A stretch of DNA of 64,000 bases from Schaalia odontolytica (GTDB lineage Bacteria; Actinomycetota; Actinomycetes; Actinomycetales; Actinomycetaceae): NCBI RefSeq assembly GCF_009730335.1, contig NZ_CP046315.1, forward strand, positions 1,922,001-1,986,000, read 5' to 3'. The notes beneath the pieces were generated by a model, which was not told where the DNA came from, did no database searches, and saw only the letters and a program-made list of their open reading frames with translations. Position 1 is the stretch's first letter. Every line of letters starts with the position of its first letter. The translations under genes were made by a program, and so were the position numbers. Shown here one piece after another: positions 7,881 through 15,359 of this stretch.

Positions 7881-9013
7881 GCACTAATGAAGACACGCCC
7901 CAACACGGAGCATGGTTTTCCATGCCATTCCCCATTAACGTCGACAATCTCTTCACGTTCAAGGATCAATGCGCACACAGCTCCGGCGCATTGTCTACCG
8001 CAGACGGCGATACGATGCGCGCTTCTTCCATTGTCGGCCAGCAGGAGGCGCTCTGTGTCGACTCGTGCCAGTACGATTTACAAGTCGCATCGGACGTGTG
8101 TGAAGGGATCTCCAACGATCTGACAGCACTCGCAAACGCTGTGTCAGAACTCGCCTGGTCGATGAAGTCAGTGCGAGACGAGTACAAGGGAATCGCGCAG
8201 GCAGCCAAAGGCTGCGGTCTGGTGGTCGTAGGAGACAAAGTAATCCTATTCGACGAGTCGGACGATGACCTTGTCCATAGTTTTAATGAGCTGCAAGCGC
8301 AAGCTGAGGTCCAGCGGTTGAATTATGAACGCGCCGAGCACGTGTTTTCACTCGCGCTAGACAACCTCAAAGTGGATGTCTATGAACAATGGATTGAACC
8401 CGTGTTCGACGCACTCAAGGAACAGTTTATTTTGGATGACAAGCATCCGCTAGCTAAGGCGTTCCCCTATGCTGTGGGACTGTTGGACATGGGCGGGCAA
8501 ATAACCATTGGGAGTTCGATGACGTATTTCAAGAGGCTGTATGAACCCCCCAAAGGATTCTTCGCCAAAGGCGACCTGTCGAAGTGGGCCTTCCGGCCCG
8601 GGAGACATGGGCTGGAACCAATGGCCACACGATCGGTATCTCCGATAGCCACAAAAATTGGGAAGGTTGCCGGCCCGATAGGGGCGGTCGTCGACGGCGG
8701 TATCACCGCCTACGACACCTACCAAACTGATACCGAGCAGCACCCCGAATGGAGCGAGGGCCACAAGATCGCACGAGCGGGTGTCAAAGGAACTGTGACA
8801 GGGGGAGCTACGTGGGCTGGAGCCTGGCTAGGAGCCAAAGGCGGCGCTGCTATCGGCGCCGCTGTCTCAGGGCCTTTCGCCCCCGTTGGTGCTGTCGTTG
8901 GTGGCGTTGTCGGCGGCGTCATCGGAGGAGTGATCGGGCACTATGTTGGCGAATCTGCTGGCGATTGGCTCAATGATAAGGGTGTAGACCGTGTTGCAGC
9001 ATCGATGGAATGA
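7877..9013 (+). CDS. Putative type VII secreted glycine-zipper effector
   Basis: 378 residues. The N-terminal 200 are predicted mainly helical with long amphipathic stretches, as in WXG/LXG targeting domains. A middle linker (about 230-300) follows. The C-terminal segment (about 303-365) is a long glycine zipper, with G-A-A-I-G-A-A-V and repeated G-G-V-V/G-G-V-I, giving two hydrophobic helices. Staphylococcus aureus TspA, a membrane-depolarising T7SS toxin, has a similar layout. The gene starts inside the upstream stop (ATGA) and is followed after 10 nt by a three-helix membrane protein that could be its immunity partner. Composition is less GC-rich than in the flanking genes. Function is inferred; no enzymatic motif is visible. 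Confidence 0.6.
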   Translation: MSTNEDTPQHGAWFSMPFPINVDNLFTFKDQCAHSSGALSTADGDTMRASSIVGQQEALCVDSCQYDLQVASDVCEGISNDLTALANAVSELAWSMKSVRDEYKGIAQAAKGCGLVVVGDKVILFDESDDDLVHSFNELQAQAEVQRLNYERAEHVFSLALDNLKVDVYEQWIEPVFDALKEQFILDDKHPLAKAFPYAVGLLDMGGQITIGSSMTYFKRLYEPPKGFFAKGDLSKWAFRPGRHGLEPMATRSVSPIATKIGKVAGPIGAVVDGGITAYDTYQTDTEQHPEWSEGHKIARAGVKGTVTGGATWAGAWLGAKGGAAIGAAVSGPFAPVGAVVGGVVGGVIGGVIGHYVGESAGDWLNDKGVDRVAASME

Positions 9014-9023
9014 GGGATGACTT

Positions 9024-9446
9024 ATGAAGGATAATGTGCTTGGCTGTCTATGCGCTCTGATTCTTGGTGTTCTTGGCGTGGGCATATGGTACGCCGAAAT
9101 GTTCACAGACTCGAAGGCTGCGAACCTGTGGCGCCGCATGAACGGACAAGGTCGCATCAGCAAGAACTGGGCAGCTATCGGCTCTCCGGCTATATCATCA
9201 ATTTGTTTCATCTATCTATTTTCTGTTCTCATTGAGAAGCACGTCCCCGACTGGCTAATATTTGGGCTTGCATGCCTCATGATGCTACTTCTTCTCGTAA
9301 TGATCATTGGCCTTCTGCCCATCAAGTTCCCCCGGTGGGTCTACGCCGATTGGCAGTACGCCAAGCGGCATGGGCTCTTAGACGCCGATGGAAACATCGA
9401 TCAGGAGGCTTACGAAAACCATGCGGACAGGAAGGAATTCTGGTGA
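9024..9446 (+). CDS. Three-helix membrane protein, immunity candidate
   Basis: 140 residues with hydrophobic segments at about 5-23, 50-71 and 75-100, then a soluble tail of about 40 residues rich in charged and aromatic residues. No family recognised. It lies 10 nt after the glycine-zipper effector and overlaps the next gene by GTGA, so it is made together with them. Immunity proteins against membrane-acting T7SS toxins (for example TsaI for TspA) are integral membrane proteins, which makes this the natural candidate; that role is inference. ATG 9024 is the only good start (upstream GAGGGATGACTT). Confidence 0.55.
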   Translation: MKDNVLGCLCALILGVLGVGIWYAEMFTDSKAANLWRRMNGQGRISKNWAAIGSPAISSICFIYLFSVLIEKHVPDWLIFGLACLMMLLLLVMIIGLLPIKFPRWVYADWQYAKRHGLLDADGNIDQEAYENHADRKEFW

Positions 9447-9934
9447 ACGAACAGATAACAATGACTCTTTCCTCGGGATGGAGATTCCTGACCCCGGAGG
9501 AATACGCACAGCTCGGCCCCCTCGCAGAGGATCCCAGCGTTCGCCTCGTTGCCGTCGCTAAGACGAAAGATGAGGGAAAAGTTCCGACCTTCGTGGTGAC
9601 CGGCGGAGCACTCAGCACCGACGCGAGCGACGACGAAGTCTACGCGGACACCATCAGGCAGGTCGAGGAAGTGTTGCCCGGATTCCACCTTATTGACGAC
9701 TTCAGGTGGCCGGTTCTCCCGGAGGAGGCTCGATGGCGAACAGGCGCTTACATTCTCGACGATGTGTCGCTGACCCTTAGCCAGCTCACGTGGATCACAC
9801 GCACTGCGCCCGCGACACAGCAATCTCCACAGCGTTTCCTGTGGACCGCGACGTGCACATGCCCCAGCATTCTATTCCCAATGATCATCGATGATTTCAT
9901 CACGATGGCTCAAACCCTGGAGGTGACCCCGTGA
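9443..9934 (+). CDS. Cassette protein of unknown function, possible PsbP/Mog1-like fold
   Basis: 163 residues from GTG 9443, which overlaps the previous stop (GTGA) and has a GGAAGGA ribosome site. No signal peptide and no membrane helix. Alternating strands and the late Y-I-L-D-D-V-S-L-T-L-S-Q-L motif recall LpqN/DUF1795 Mog1/PsbP-like proteins. In type VI systems, DUF1795 (Eag) proteins chaperone effectors with transmembrane segments, so a chaperone for the glycine-zipper protein is conceivable. Fold and role are both inference. A longer frame from 9272 runs through the upstream gene and is not used. Confidence 0.5.
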   Translation: MNEQITMTLSSGWRFLTPEEYAQLGPLAEDPSVRLVAVAKTKDEGKVPTFVVTGGALSTDASDDEVYADTIRQVEEVLPGFHLIDDFRWPVLPEEARWRTGAYILDDVSLTLSQLTWITRTAPATQQSPQRFLWTATCTCPSILFPMIIDDFITMAQTLEVTP

Positions 9935-10695
9935 GCGAACATCCGATCGAAAGCAACTCCTCGGATCAGATCATCGTCACTGTCGAGCAGGCAGATGCCC
10001 TACTCGAGATGATTGCCAGTGACGAGAATGCCGGGCGCATTTCAAGCGCTGCTCTCTCCAGCGGACTGGTGTCGCTCGGACTGGCCGGCGCCAACGGCTT
10101 GGCCGGCGACGCCGCACGAATCCTAGAGCCAGTGCGAGCAGCTCGTACCCAAATTGCGATCCGCGTCGTGTCCCCTAGCATGCGCGGGGTCGTACGCGAC
10201 TGGAGGATCTGGCCCACAATGCCTCGCTCCGTCGTTATGCGTTCCGGTGTGGACGGCGTGCACTTCAGTCAGGTTGATTACTGCGAAGTCCCCCATATCT
10301 TGGCCTTTGCCTCCCTGCTGCACGCCGGACCTACCATCCACGACGGGCCTCCTTACATTCCCGCAGATTTCATCGCTGCGGTTCGTTCCCTGGATGCACA
10401 AGGCGCTCAGGATGTGCTCAACGATCTCGTGACATATGGTCCCGCGGAGTCACACTTCGCCCAGGACTGCGTCTCGGGGCGCTGGAGCGTCGTCACCTGC
10501 GTGCGCGAGGAAATGCACCGTCGCGAGTGGAAAACCGGCTTGCACTATGAGTGTTTCGTGACGGACCATCTGCACGCGCAAATCCACGCGCCGCTTGACG
10601 AGGAAGCTCTTGCCCACCTGTCAGCCGATCCAACACTGGATGCGCCGCCTCGCGCAGCGATCTGGGCGATGCTGATGGGAATGCTTGCCCCATAG
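9931..10695 (+). CDS. Cassette protein of unknown function, weakly EspG-like
   Basis: 254 residues from GTG 9931, overlapping the previous stop by GTGA. Soluble alpha/beta protein without signal peptide; an early Asp/Glu/Val-rich strand, then an Ala/Gly-rich helix, then mixed strands and helices. Size, order and position (last gene of a T7SS-like effector cassette) fit an ESX-associated EspG-type chaperone, but I see no diagnostic motif. It ends 18 nt before the right copy of the 41-bp repeat, so it is the last gene of the insert. I would treat the function as unknown. Confidence 0.45.
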   Translation: MSEHPIESNSSDQIIVTVEQADALLEMIASDENAGRISSAALSSGLVSLGLAGANGLAGDAARILEPVRAARTQIAIRVVSPSMRGVVRDWRIWPTMPRSVVMRSGVDGVHFSQVDYCEVPHILAFASLLHAGPTIHDGPPYIPADFIAAVRSLDAQGAQDVLNDLVTYGPAESHFAQDCVSGRWSVVTCVREEMHRREWKTGLHYECFVTDHLHAQIHAPLDEEALAHLSADPTLDAPPRAAIWAMLMGMLAP

Positions 10696-10713
10696 CGCTC
10701 CCCGCGCGGGCAT

Positions 10714-10754
10714 GGGCCTGGACGAGGCCGTGGCCGACTTCAGCGGCAACGAGT
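10714..10754 (+). repeat. Right copy of 41-bp direct repeat (antiporter 3' remnant)
   Basis: Identical to 7380-7420, including the GACGAGGCCGTGG word, here ending in TAA rather than TGA. It follows an ATG, giving a 14-codon remnant of the antiporter C-terminus with no gene in front. Confidence 0.9.
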
Positions 10755-10780
10755 AAGCCAGCAGGCCTGACACAAGTGCC

Positions 10781-10813
10781 GAGAGGGCAGAGCCAAGCGG
10801 CTCCGCCCCTCTC
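10781..10813. terminator. Diverged copy of the antiporter terminator
   Basis: GAGAGGGCAGAGCC, loop AAGC, GGCTCCGCCCCTCTC: the same core as the hairpin at 7450-7477 with changed outer pairs. It could serve the cassette on the plus strand and the glycerophosphodiesterase gene on the minus strand. Confidence 0.7.
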
Positions 10814-10827
10814 GAGGCGTACTAACC

Positions 10828-11655
10828 TCAGTCCCTGGGACCCGAAACAGAACCCGGAGCCGGGGGTTGCGTCCACAGGCCGCGCTGGTCCAGGAAGTCG
10901 CGCAGGAAGACGGGGCGGTCGGTGATGATGCCGTCGACGCCGACCTCGAGGAGGCGCAGCACGTCGGCCACCGTGTTGATGGTCCACACGTGGACGGCCA
11001 GGCCCAGGGTGTGGGCAGTAGCCACGAAGCGCTCGTCGACGACGCGGATGGGGCCCTGGTGCATGGGAACCTGTGCGGCGATGGCGCCCTGGCGCGGGCC
11101 GGGCACGTGCCACCAGGCGGGGTTCGTGGCGCTCTTCGCGGCGCCCACGAGGCGCACGACGGCCTCGGTCCCCAGAGATGTGGCGACCGCGCGCGCAGGG
11201 TCCGAGGCGGCGATGCCGCGCACGGCGCGCAGGCGCGGCTCGGAGAAGGAGGCAACGAGCACGCGGTCAGCCGCGCCGTGGTCGGCGATGACGTCGAGGA
11301 GCGGGCCTTCGACGCCCGGCTCCTTCGCGTCGATGTTGAAGTACATATCGGGGAAAGCCTCAAGGACCTGAGCGAGCAGCGGCATCTGCTCCCCGGAGTC
11401 GCGGTGGCGCAGCTTGGACAGCTCGCGCCACGTCATCTGAGCGATCGCGCCACTCCCGTCGAAGCAGCGGTCCACGGTCTCGTCGTGGCAGATGACGACC
11501 TTGCCGTCGGCGGTCACGTGGGCGTCGGTCTCCACGTGGCGGATCCCGGCCTCGTAGGCGTACGCGAAGGCGCTCATCGTGTTTTCGGGGGCCTCCTCGC
11601 TGCCGCCGCGGTGGGCGAAAACGATGGGCCCCTGACGCATGGTGACGGGCATCAT
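10828..11655 (-). CDS. Glycerophosphodiester phosphodiesterase
   Basis: Hydrolyses glycerophosphodiesters to glycerol-3-phosphate and an alcohol; GDPD family TIM barrel, 275 residues, no signal peptide, so cytoplasmic (UgpQ-like). Marks: H-R-G-G near residue 14 with downstream E-N-T, then E-T-D-A-H-V-T-A-D-G (catalytic Glu/Asp), the C-H-D-E-T segment and a C-terminal W-T-I-N-T. The ATG at 11655 overlaps the stop of the M23 peptidase gene by ATGA and has AGGAG 8 nt upstream; a second ATG follows directly. The gene ends just beyond the terminator copy that marks the right edge of the effector insert. Confidence 0.92.
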   Translation of the reverse strand: MMPVTMRQGPIVFAHRGGSEEAPENTMSAFAYAYEAGIRHVETDAHVTADGKVVICHDETVDRCFDGSGAIAQMTWRELSKLRHRDSGEQMPLLAQVLEAFPDMYFNIDAKEPGVEGPLLDVIADHGAADRVLVASFSEPRLRAVRGIAASDPARAVATSLGTEAVVRLVGAAKSATNPAWWHVPGPRQGAIAAQVPMHQGPIRVVDERFVATAHTLGLAVHVWTINTVADVLRLLEVGVDGIITDRPVFLRDFLDQRGLWTQPPAPGSVSGPRD

Positions 11656-12635
11656 GAGCAAGACTCCTGTCCGAGATAAACAGCTTTGTTTGTCTGCATC
11701 CACGCGTCCGGATCCACGGGGGTGTCCGAAGAATCGTGGATTTCGAAATGGAGGTGCGGGCCCGTCGACCATCCGTTGTTGCCGACCGCGCCGATGACCT
11801 GCCCGGCGGTGACGGTGTCGCCGACCTTCACCGTAATCTTGTTCATGTACTGGTGCAGGTAGGCGGAGTGGAAGACGGTGCCGTCGGAACGCGTGTGCTT
11901 GATCTGCACGTAGGCGCCCGAGCGTGAGTTCTCCGCGACCTCCTCGACGACGCCGGCGTACACGGAGGTGATGGGCGTGTCGAGCGGGGCGGCCATGTCG
12001 ATGCCCTCGTGAGCGAGGAGCTGGCCAGACACGGGCGAAATACGCATCGTGAAGGGCGAGGTCACCGTGTAGGTGCCCTGCGGGAGCGGCCAGTAGATCG
12101 TATCGGCGACGACGTGCACGTTGCGGTTGCCGTCGGCGCCGTTGCCCGATGCGCAGCCGGTGATGGACACGGGGGCCTTGGCCTTTGCGCGAGAGTTTGC
12201 GGTAAGGGTCGCGTCCAGGGCAGTGGCCTGGGGCAGGGCGGAGGACAGGGCCCAGCTGGGGCCGCCCACCGAGGCGCCGAAGGCTCGCGCGGGCACGGTC
12301 AGCGAGGAGTCGGATCCGACGCGTCCCGTCATGGGTACGGCGATCGTCGTGCCCGCCAACCCCAGCACGAGGAGGGCGCGGAGGACGTAGCCGACCGGGT
12401 GAACATTACGGCGCCGTTCCCCCGTCGACGAGGCCGAGTTTTCCTCCGCATCCTCTCGATCCGTCGCGGGATCAGGGGTGGGGGCCGAGGCCTCGTCAGT
12501 CATCGGGATCACAGACGTCGTCGGGTTCTCCGGCTGATCGTCCGCGTCGTGGGGGCGCGCCGCTCGCAGCTGCGAGCGCTTCGGCAGCGGGCACTCGGTG
12601 TCGCTCACGCTCTCCCCCTTGTCTGTGTTCGTCAT
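11652..12635 (-). CDS. Membrane-anchored M23 metallopeptidase
   Basis: 327 residues. A charged, Pro/Thr-rich cytoplasmic lead (1-95) is followed by one membrane helix near 98-118, a Ser/Ala-rich stalk and a C-terminal LytM/lysostaphin-type domain (about 195-310). The zinc ligands are visible: H-E-G-I-D-M and, later, H-L-H-F-E. Family members cut peptide bridges in peptidoglycan or activate other hydrolases; the topology puts the domain outside the cell. ATG 12635 is chosen because it opens the acidic N-terminal segment and has GAGG upstream; the frame is open further but without a ribosome site. Confidence 0.88.
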   Translation of the reverse strand: MTNTDKGESVSDTECPLPKRSQLRAARPHDADDQPENPTTSVIPMTDEASAPTPDPATDREDAEENSASSTGERRRNVHPVGYVLRALLVLGLAGTTIAVPMTGRVGSDSSLTVPARAFGASVGGPSWALSSALPQATALDATLTANSRAKAKAPVSITGCASGNGADGNRNVHVVADTIYWPLPQGTYTVTSPFTMRISPVSGQLLAHEGIDMAAPLDTPITSVYAGVVEEVAENSRSGAYVQIKHTRSDGTVFHSAYLHQYMNKITVKVGDTVTAGQVIGAVGNNGWSTGPHLHFEIHDSSDTPVDPDAWMQTNKAVYLGQESCS

Positions 12636-12679
12636 GAAGTTTTGACCTCGATCTAATGTACCTTGCGGATCGCGGCTCG

Positions 12680-13714
12680 TCACGAGCGCTGGAGAACGTC
12701 TCGGACTTCGCCGACCAGTAATTCGAGGATGTCTTCGAGGAAGAGGATGCCGACGATTGCTCCCGCATCGCGCACGAGGGCGCAGTGCGCGCCGGTGCGC
12801 TGCATGTGGCGCAGCGCGTCTTCGACCTGGTCGTCGGCAGACACGGCCTCGAGGCGTCGGATTCGCCACGGGGTGATCGGCTGCTCGCGATCCTCACCGG
12901 TGGCATACAGGACGTCCTTGAGGTGCACGTAGCCGACGATGGAGCCGTCTTCGCCGGCGATCGGGAAGCGCGAGTAGCCCGTATGGGCGACCTGTTCTTC
13001 CACGTCGGCCGGGGTGGCACCCTCGGGCAGGACGATGAGCTTGTCGAGGGGGACCATCGCGGTCCCGGCCGTCTCCTCGGAGAATTCCAGGGTGCCGCTG
13101 AGCAGGCCCAACTCGTCGGTCAGCACGCCCTCCTCCTGCGAGGCGACGACGATCGAGGCGACCTCCTCGATCGTGTAGGAGGCCGAGATTTCCGAGCGCG
13201 GCTCGTAACCGGCCAGGCGCACGAACCAGTTCGCAAAGCGGTCCATGGCCTCGATGATCGGGCGCAGGACGTGGCCCAGGCGCACGAGGACAGGAGCCAG
13301 GATCAGCAGCATGCGCACGGGGGCGGCGATCGAGATGTTCTTCGGGACCATTTCGCCGAAGACGACGTGGCAGAAGAGAACGATGACGAGGGCGGCGGCG
13401 AAGCCGACGACGTGGCTGGTCGCCTCGGGCGCGCCCAGGCGCCCGAGCGGCGACTCGACGAGATGCGCGATCGCGGGCTCCGCGACGACGCCCAGGGTCG
13501 TGGACGCGACCGTCACGCCCAGCTGGCAGATCGCCAACATGAGGGACACGTGCTGCAGTGCGTACAGCGCAGCGGCCGCGCCGCGCGCACCTTCGTCGGC
13601 GAGAGGCTCGACCTGCGAGCGACGCGTCGAGGTGACGGCGAACTCGCCGGCAACGAAGAAAGCGTTGACGGCCAGCAGGGCCACGGTGATCGCGAGACCA
13701 ACTCCCACGCTCAC
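12680..13714 (-). CDS. CNNM/CBS-domain membrane protein (hemolysin C/CorC-like), short form
   Basis: 344 residues: an N-terminal DUF21/CNNM membrane domain with about four helices (1-190), including the G-E-M-V-P-K-N motif, then two CBS domains ending at E-D-I-L-E-L-L-V-G-E. It stops there, without the C-terminal CorC_HlyC domain. GTG 13714 lies inside the stop of the upstream paralogue (GTGA overlap). The two tandem genes probably make partner subunits. The family is linked to Mg2+/Co2+ or Na+-dependent magnesium export; the exact substrate cannot be read from sequence. Confidence 0.9.
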   Translation of the reverse strand: MSVGVGLAITVALLAVNAFFVAGEFAVTSTRRSQVEPLADEGARGAAAALYALQHVSLMLAICQLGVTVASTTLGVVAEPAIAHLVESPLGRLGAPEATSHVVGFAAALVIVLFCHVVFGEMVPKNISIAAPVRMLLILAPVLVRLGHVLRPIIEAMDRFANWFVRLAGYEPRSEISASYTIEEVASIVVASQEEGVLTDELGLLSGTLEFSEETAGTAMVPLDKLIVLPEGATPADVEEQVAHTGYSRFPIAGEDGSIVGYVHLKDVLYATGEDREQPITPWRIRRLEAVSADDQVEDALRHMQRTGAHCALVRDAGAIVGILFLEDILELLVGEVRDVLQRS

Positions 13715-15039
13715 AGTGACACCTCCTCATTCTCAGCCTCGGGAGCGGGCGTGATCGCCACCTGGGCGACGCGACGCCCCTGCATCTGGGTGACCTCGAT
13801 GCCGATGCCGTCCACGTTCACGCGCGATCCAACGACCGGAATCTCGCCCAGCTCGTTCATGACGAGGCCGCCGATCGTGTCGTAGGGGCCGTCCTCGGGC
13901 AGGTTGATGTCCGTGCGGCGCGCAAGCTCGTCGGGGCGCAGCGTGCCGGGAACAAGAAAAGTCCCGTCGGGGCGCGGGCGGATGCCGAGGCGACGCTGGT
14001 CGTGCTCGTCGGAGACCTCGCCGACGATCTCCTCGACGACGTCCTCAAGGGTGACGATGCCCGACACGCCGCCGTACTCGTCGACGACGACGGCCATCTG
14101 CAGGCCCTCGTCACGCAACTGGACCATGAGGGGACCGATCGGCGCGGTCTCGGGAACCGACGGCGCGTCGGTCATGAGAGACGACGAAATCACGGGGACC
14201 TCGGCGCGACGATCGGCGGGCACGGCGACCGCGCGGCGCAGCGACACCAGGCCGAGGATGTCGTCGGAGTCGTCGCCAATGACAGGGAATCGGGAGTGTC
14301 CGGTTTCGCGGGCCAGGTCGAGCACGTCCTGGGCGCTATCGCCCTCGCTGAGGGTGTGCAGGCGGCCGCGGTCGGTCATCACGTCGGCGGCGCTCAGGGT
14401 GGACATGCGGATCGTGTTGACGAAGAGGTCGGCCGTGGACATGTCGAAGGTGCCTTCTTCGACGGAGTGCTCGACGAGGGCGGCCAGCTCGGAGGCGGAG
14501 CGCGCCGAGGAGATCTCCTCCTGGGGCTCGATGCCCATGCGGGCGAGGACCCAATTCGCGGTCCCGCCCAGCACCCAGATGACGGGGCGGGCAATCGCGG
14601 TGAAGGCCATCTGGAAGGGGACGACGCGCACGGCGGTCGCCAGGGGGTGTGCCAGGGCGAGGTTCTTGGGGACGAGCTCACCGAAGAGCATCGAGAAAAC
14701 GTTGACGAACGCGGCGGCCACGAATGCCGCGATGCCGGTCGCAAGCCCCCAGGCGAGGCCGACCGATCCGAGCAGGTCCTCCAGCAGGTCGGCCAGCACG
14801 CTCTGCGTCGTGTAGCCGAGCAGGATCGTGGTGAGCGTGATGCCCACCTGCGCGCCCGACAGCTGGGTCGACAGCGTGCGGGTGGCGCGAAGGACGGAGG
14901 CGGCCCCACGATCCCCTTCCTCGGCCTTCTTGTCGAGGACGGCTTGGTCGACCGCAACAAGCGAAAACTCGGCGGAGACAAAGATGAAGGTACCGGCGGT
15001 CAGGACGACGCCGAGCAGAAGCATGAGGACGGTCGTCAT
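13711..15039 (-). CDS. CNNM/CBS-domain membrane protein with CorC_HlyC domain
   Basis: 442 residues: DUF21/CNNM membrane domain (helices from residue 3; motif G-E-L-V-P-K-N near 117), a CBS pair with the conserved V-V-V-D-E-Y-G-G-V-S-G-I-V-T-L-E-D segment, and a C-terminal CorC_HlyC domain (about 350-430; R-R-T-D-I-N-L-P-E-D-G). ATG 15039 follows GAGGGG and is directly downstream of a GACGAGGCCGGGG copy at 15054. First gene of the minus-strand group that continues through the short paralogue. Divergent from kgd. Confidence 0.92.
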   Translation of the reverse strand: MTTVLMLLLGVVLTAGTFIFVSAEFSLVAVDQAVLDKKAEEGDRGAASVLRATRTLSTQLSGAQVGITLTTILLGYTTQSVLADLLEDLLGSVGLAWGLATGIAAFVAAAFVNVFSMLFGELVPKNLALAHPLATAVRVVPFQMAFTAIARPVIWVLGGTANWVLARMGIEPQEEISSARSASELAALVEHSVEEGTFDMSTADLFVNTIRMSTLSAADVMTDRGRLHTLSEGDSAQDVLDLARETGHSRFPVIGDDSDDILGLVSLRRAVAVPADRRAEVPVISSSLMTDAPSVPETAPIGPLMVQLRDEGLQMAVVVDEYGGVSGIVTLEDVVEEIVGEVSDEHDQRRLGIRPRPDGTFLVPGTLRPDELARRTDINLPEDGPYDTIGGLVMNELGEIPVVGSRVNVDGIGIEVTQMQGRRVAQVAITPAPEAENEEVSL

Positions 15040-15242
15040 CGCGTGGCCCCCTCGACGAGGCCGGGGCGGGTCGCGGGTACGCGCGCGGACAGGGGGTGAG
15101 AAAGAGCGGCCATAGAGCCGGCAGTGTCGCAGTCCATGATGGTTACAGTCTAGCGGCCCAGCCCGCCTCCCCCAGCGCGCATTTCCACACACCGCGGGCC
15201 ATGTGCCAACAATCATTCTTCAACGGACCAAAGGCCCTTGAA

Positions 15243-15261
15243 GTACACGCCAAAGGTGTAC
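15243..15261. promoter_or_regulatory. Inverted repeat in the kgd promoter region
   Basis: GTACAC and GTGTAC flank GCCAAAG: a perfect 6-bp dyad, 30 bp before the kgd -10. It contains the CAAAGGTGT word shared with 4406 and 27649. Operator role inferred. Confidence 0.5.
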
Positions 15262-15266
15262 CAGGT

Positions 15267-15296
15267 TTCGTGAAGACGATCACGCGGCGGTAGAAT
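15267..15296 (+). promoter_or_regulatory. Candidate kgd promoter
   Basis: -10 TAGAAT at 15291-15296 with a weak -35 (TTTCGT, 15267-15272; 18-bp spacer). Transcription would begin near 15303, which leaves a leader of about 57 nt before GTG 15360, with its GGAGG ribosome site at 15350. Confidence 0.5.
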
Positions 15297-15359
15297 TGTG
15301 GAGGTATGGCCGCGCGGGATTTCGCCCATGCGCGCGGCGCGACACTTACGGAGGAATAC

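Noticed and set aside
15306-15359. kgd start at ATG 15306
   Set aside because: Ribosome site spacing only 1 nt, and the added 18 residues do not resemble Kgd N-termini; GTG 15360 is better on both counts.
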